Under the pieces are notes generated by a model. The model was not told the DNA's origin. It saw nothing but the letters and a program-made list of their open reading frames with translations, and ran no database searches. Positions 8,218-11,008 of a stretch of DNA of 11,008 nt are shown piece after piece (positions within the stretch are counted from its first letter, which is position 1; each line of letters starts with the position of its first letter). The stretch is from the NCBI RefSeq assembly GCF_000330505.1, contig NW_004440100.1, forward strand, positions 266,133 to 277,140, read 5' to 3'. A program made the position numbers and the translations under genes. This DNA comes from Entamoeba invadens IP1 (lineage: Eukaryota > Evosea > Mastigamoebida > Endamoebidae).

Positions 8218-9318
8218 ATGAATGAAATCATCGTTTTAGGGATGATGTCAGTTCTATTCGTTTGTTCGTATTTACTATTTATTTAGTTTTATTCACAGCC
8301 AGACCATTGCTTGCATTTATATAATTGTATCGATGTATGGATTAACTATTCATTGGGTGATTCATAAAGAGTTATTAGTTTATAGATTAAGTGCATGTTT
8401 CGTCACGTCAATCTTTGGCGTGATTGGAATCATTTTTCACTTCTTTGCGATTGTCATGATTTTTTATAACCAAAAAAGATATCACAAAACGAGAACTATC
8501 TTCTTATCACTCCTCGTTCTGGAATTCATCACTCTCACTCCTTTCATTACAATCACGTGGGTGAAGGGTTCTCACGAAAATTTCAATTTCTCAGATTTTC
8601 AAAATGACAGAAAGAGATCCCTTGAAGTCCAGGTTTGTTTTCTAACAATTTTATTATTTAAAGAATCATTTTTTTAAGTACTACTAATTATTACAATTAA
8701 AGTAAATAAATATATAATAAATAGTACAGTTGTTGTTATGTTGAAAATGAAATGATGCCGGAACGGTGTGATTGTTTATATGAGAACCGACTTTCATTTT
8801 CTTCCGTCGACGCGATGTTATTGGATGGGACATGTACGATATGTGGTACACAAATTGCCGACAACGCTCGTGTTTTATTTACTGTGAATGAAGTTTTGAA
8901 TATAGTATTTGTTCTAAGCGACGTGCTATTGATCCTCATTTATCTTGTTAAGTCCATTCATCACAAAGTAATAAAGTTTTACACGGTGCGCGAGATGACT
9001 TTGCGTATTAATAATTTATCTAAAGACAAAGATAAAGGGGATTTGGGTGACAGTCCCGTCATTTCGGGCAGACCTTCGCAAGTTCCGTTGATTGGGGAAC
9101 AACCCGAGTCTTTGGATGACCCGACACCCCGTAACAGTCATGGCGTTCTTTTAAAAGAAAATCATGGGAGATATTCTTTAACATTTGATAAAACTGAAAA
9201 TGTCGAGCCAGAAAAATCTCTTGACGAATACAAAGAAAAGCAACAGCATAACTTGGCAATCTCAAGTGTCGTTAAAACTCAACGACCTGTTGTGCCCATC
9301 ACTATTAAAAAAAACTAA
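8218..9318 (+). CDS. Tetraspanin B (divergent), three exons, paralogue of tetraspanin A
   Basis: Exons 8218-8259, 8303-8632 and 8725-9318 join in frame to 321 residues. ATG 8218 is chosen because exon 1 (MNEIIVLGMMSVLF) aligns with MQQINVLGIMGPLF of paralogue A. The order is TM1, short loop, TM2, TM3, large extracellular loop, TM4. The loop has the Cys pair C127-C128 (SCCYV; family CCG motif with Tyr for Gly) and C139, C141, C161 and C164 at exactly the positions of copy A. TM4 is about 175-200. Exon 3 agrees with A at roughly half of the residues up to TM4, then the tails are unrelated. Here the tail is about 115 residues, rich in Ser, Pro, Asp and Lys, probably disordered, and far longer than usual for tetraspanins. 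Codon use is more GC-rich than in A exon 3. An out-of-frame ATG at 8211 precedes and overlaps the start. Likely membrane-domain organiser; partners unknown. Confidence 0.8.
8260..8302 (+). other. Tetraspanin B intron 1 (43 nt)
   Basis: Starts GTTTGTTCG after codon 14 (phase 0) and ends CAGCCAG. Earlier AGs at 8285-8286 and 8297-8298 would break the frame; the one at 8301-8302 keeps it and leads into TIACIYIIVSMYG, matching copy A from its IYIIVSMYG onward. Confidence 0.8.
8314..8574 (+). repeat. 261-bp block identical to 6250-6510 (copy 2)
   Basis: Direct repeat at an offset of 2064 nt, identical throughout. It covers most of TM1, all of TM2 and TM3, and ends at the first residues of the large extracellular loop. 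It lies wholly within exon 2. See the finding on gene conversion. Confidence 0.95.
8633..8724 (+). other. Tetraspanin B intron 2 (92 nt)
   Basis: Starts GTTTGTTTTC directly after a Gln codon (CAG) and ends AAATAG. The join gives VQ|YSCCYV, aligned with TQ|FSCCYV in copy A. Intron sequence does not resemble the 79-nt intron of A beyond the splice signals. Confidence 0.85.
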
Positions 9319-9399
9319 TCTATTGTTATAAATTACTTTCTCTTGAAAACGTTGTTTGTATTAATAACGAAAAAAAAATATTAAAAATTAAATATTAAA

Positions 9400-9528
9400 A
9401 AACTATTATAATTAAACTATTAACAAACTACAAATAAAATATCAATAAAAAAAATAATAAACTATTAAAAAATAACTATAATAAACTATTAAATAAAACT
9501 ATAATAAAACTATAATAAAACTATAAAA
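9400..9528. repeat. AT-rich minisatellite, 11-bp unit plus degenerate copies
   Basis: Three perfect tandem copies of AATAAAACTAT run at 9492-9502, 9503-9513 and 9514-9524. Upstream, from about 9400, degenerate AATAAACTATTA-like units continue. The tract fills most of the 231-nt gap between the convergent tetraspanin B and EF-hand genes and lies in or near both 3' flanks. The rest of the gap is plain AT-rich sequence. Confidence 0.75.
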
Positions 9529-9549
9529 TGTAGTGCAAATGAATGAGTT

Positions 9550-9990
9550 TTATTTCTTGTCTATGAAAATAGCTAAGAACTCTGAAAGTTGAAGAACACC
9601 ATCACTGTTTTTATCGAATTCCAAAAGAAGTTTGTTTGCTTCTTTTCTTGAAGAAGCGAAACCAGTAGAATTTAAGAACCTTCGAAGTTCGTCGATTTCT
9701 AAGACGCCATCTTTATTGGAATCGGCAAGAGCAAAAAAGGCGGTGTACATATCAACCTGAGACCCACTCCCCATTGTCTCAAAGACATCAAATAATTTCG
9801 AGAACTCCTCTTTGTTGATAGAACCATTGGAGTCTGTGTCTGCTAAAGAAAAAAAGAGGCGAAGAGGTTTGATATCTTCTGCATGGATGTACGGTTCTAT
9901 TCCTTTGTAAAATTCTTCAAATGTAATAAGCTGATTCTTGTCGGTATCTAACTGGTCAAAGACTATATCGTTTTCTGATGTCGTTTCCAT
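9550..9990 (-). CDS. Four-EF-hand calcium-binding protein (calmodulin/CaBP-like)
   Basis: A 146-residue calcium sensor close to calmodulin in length. Four canonical 12-residue loops are visible: D15-E26 (DTDKNQLITFEE), D51-E62 (DTDSNGSINKEE), D90-E101 (DSNKDGVLEIDE) and D126-E137 (DKNSDGVLQLSE). Each has acidic or Asn ligands at positions 1, 3 and 5, Ile/Leu/Val at 8 and Glu at 12, so all four should bind calcium. The first loop lacks the usual Gly at position 6 (Gln20). The linker between hands 2 and 3 (about 70-80) is short and holds GSGSQ. There is no signal peptide or membrane helix, so it is probably cytosolic. Entamoeba has a large CaBP family; I cannot assign a specific member, and calmodulin itself is less likely given the divergence. 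ATG 9990 is the only sensible start, preceded by a GAAC motif. It is convergent with tetraspanin B and divergent from the tRNA synthetase gene. Confidence 0.92.
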   Translation of the reverse strand: METTSENDIVFDQLDTDKNQLITFEEFYKGIEPYIHAEDIKPLRLFFSLADTDSNGSINKEEFSKLFDVFETMGSGSQVDMYTAFFALADSNKDGVLEIDELRRFLNSTGFASSRKEANKLLLEFDKNSDGVLQLSEFLAIFIDKK

Positions 9991-10004
9991 GATATGCTTT
10001 TTTG

Positions 10005-10008
10005 GTTC
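10005..10008 (-). promoter_or_regulatory. GAAC-type motif upstream of the EF-hand gene
   Basis: AAGAACC on the minus strand puts GAAC 14 nt before the ATG at 9990. Four-base core match only; the placement is similar to the motifs found at three other genes in the window. Confidence 0.3.
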
Positions 10009-10499
10009 TTACAATTCGTAAATGGCTTTAACTCTTTTTACTATAAATATACTAGTTACAAAGTTTCCATACTGTTCTATTTATATAAGTCTGTAATTTT
10101 GAGGTTTTATTATTGTGTCGTTTTTTGTATAATATATTTTATTATCATTAATAAAAATTGTTTTTATTTTAAATATTGAGTTCATTTGGCTTTTTTTAAC
10201 AACAGTTTTTAATATTGTTTTGATAATAAAAATTATTATTATTGTATTATTATTGTATCTGTTAACCAATGAAATTATTAGTTTAATACAATAAGTTACA
10301 GCCATTGAATAGTTAAGAGATTCTATACACACCAATAACATTTTTAATACCATTTTAGTTACTTTTAAAAATGTTTTTCGTCTGTAAAACATTTTCAACC
10401 GTGAGTCTTATTTAGAGGGTTACTATGTATTCTGAAGATCATTTTGTCTTCGATTCTCGGTATAATGTCACAACAAACTATTACAACTAGTATTTTTTA

Positions 10500-10523
10500 A
10501 ATTAATTTATTAATAAATTAATT
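10500..10523. repeat. Perfect 24-nt AT palindrome
   Basis: The sequence from 10500 to 10523 equals its own reverse complement (half-site AATTAATTTATT). It is made only of A and T, so chance is plausible in this context. It could extrude a cruciform or bind a dimeric factor; no function is shown. Confidence 0.7.
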
Positions 10524-10733
10524 ACTAAGAAAAAGAAAAAAACAGGTTTCCACGTCATTCAAACTATTTTCTTTTTAATAAATGACCGACGCAAAAAACA
10601 AGTAATTTTCCCAGAAATTGTTCCAGTCAACCAAAATTCCCAAAGCACACTTCCAATTTTCCTCAACGAAAAAAACGACTGAGAAAAGAGTTCCCCAAAA
10701 AACCAAAAAAATGGCGTGAATAAAAGAAATACC

Positions 10734-10737
10734 GAAC
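10734..10737 (+). promoter_or_regulatory. GAAC-type motif upstream of the synthetase gene
   Basis: CCGAACTGA places GAAC 22 nt before the ATG at 10760. GAACT matches five bases of the AATGAACT element. Suggestive only. Confidence 0.35.
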
Positions 10738-10759
10738 TGAGGGTTTTAGTTAATACATC

Positions 10760-11008
10760 ATGGCCGAGATGGTTGAAGTGAAGGCGATGTCGCCGAAGCA
10801 ATTCAAGGCCAAGGCGAAGCCGATTTTTGCTGCGAATTATGAACAATATTACCCCGTGAAGACGATGACTTCATATGGCTTTGAACGACATGAATGCCCA
10901 AAGTGCCATGAACACTATTGGAGTACAAAGAACTCCCACGTCCACACTTGTGGAGATTCCAATTGTGAAGTTCTTACAAGTTCATTGGGACGGGTGTTGG
11001 CATAGAGC
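10760..11008 (+). CDS. alaS: Alanyl-tRNA synthetase, archaeal-type N-terminus, partial and frameshifted
   Basis: The first 70 residues match the N-terminal extension of archaeal-type AlaRS, which charges tRNA-Ala. YEQYYPV (27-33) is followed by SYGFERHECPKC (38-49), then HYWS and HTCGDSNC. C46, C49, C64 and C69 form the expected zinc-ribbon-like set, and a FIG motif should follow. In the ATG frame the protein instead ends at TAG 11003 after 81 residues. The -1 frame from 10972 reads SYKFIGTGVGIE, the expected continuation, and runs open to the window edge. One base therefore appears to be missing between about 10967 and 10974, in or next to the GAAG at 10967-10970. This may be a sequencing or assembly error, or a real mutation making a pseudogene. 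No intron fits in so short a gap. The rest of the gene lies beyond the window. The family call is strong; the state of the gene is open. Confidence 0.78.

Larger units (their letters stand above)
9991..10759. other. AT-rich divergent intergenic region
   Basis: About 770 nt separate the EF-hand gene (minus) from the synthetase gene (plus), and should contain both promoters. It is mostly low-complexity A/T, with AAT/ATT runs at about 10205-10260. A perfect 24-nt palindrome lies at 10500-10523. From about 10540 base composition becomes less AT-biased toward the synthetase start. The 105-codon minus-strand frame at 10081-10398 is AT-driven and not supported. Confidence 0.6.

Noticed and set aside
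10081..10398. 105-codon minus-strand frame as a gene
   Set aside because: Composition is pure AT-driven Ile/Lys/Asn/Tyr with no domain or homologue I recognise, and it lies in a divergent promoter region.
10425..10470. Possible tRNA (TTCGATTC resembles a T-loop)
   Set aside because: No matching acceptor stem, D-arm or anticodon arm can be drawn around it, and no A-box is present at the right distance.
10711..10719. Two-codon upstream frame (ATG GCG TGA) before AlaRS
   Set aside because: It lies about 49 nt before the ATG, probably outside the short leader typical of Entamoeba, so a regulatory role is unsupported.
10559..10846. Minus-strand 95-codon frame overlapping the AlaRS start
   Set aside because: It overlaps the recognisable synthetase sequence on the opposite strand and has no recognisable domain.

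Overview
The window looks like nuclear DNA of an Entamoeba species. E. invadens or a close relative is my best guess, because of the moderately GC-rich coding regions and a mariner-type miniature element; the species assignment is inference. The genus call rests on several things: very AT-rich spacers between compact genes, tiny introns that start GTTTGT, a CxxC-rich transmembrane kinase of the Entamoeba TMK type, and GAAC motifs just upstream of start codons.

Layout. (1) 1-1855, plus: 3' part of a TMK-family receptor kinase whose catalytic loop has lost its aspartate. (2) 1901-3920, minus: a RhoGAP-domain protein, convergent with the TMK (stops 45 nt apart) and best read as two exons joined across a 43-nt intron. 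(3) 4330-5370, plus: a CDK-family kinase with a basic N-terminal extension, divergent from the RhoGAP gene. (4) 6150-7118 and 8218-9318, plus: two paralogous three-exon genes that, once spliced, encode divergent tetraspanins. A 197-bp mariner-type MITE (7219-7415) lies between them. (5) 9550-9990, minus: a four-EF-hand calcium-binding protein, convergent with tetraspanin B across an 11-bp minisatellite. (6) 10760 to the window end, plus: the N-terminus of an archaeal-type alanyl-tRNA synthetase with an apparent one-base frameshift.

The most informative observation is that the tetraspanin paralogues share a block of 261 identical nucleotides (6250-6510 = 8314-8574) inside exon 2, whereas exons 1 and 3 and all introns are clearly diverged. 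This is the pattern expected of recent gene conversion. The block covers most of TM1 through TM3 and stops at the start of the large extracellular loop.

Several genes belong to surface sensing and signalling (receptor pseudokinase, Rho regulator, tetraspanins, calcium sensor), but nothing shows they act together. Entamoeba genes are normally transcribed singly, and the mixed strands fit that. I see no rRNA, tRNA, CRISPR array or convincing new multi-gene system.
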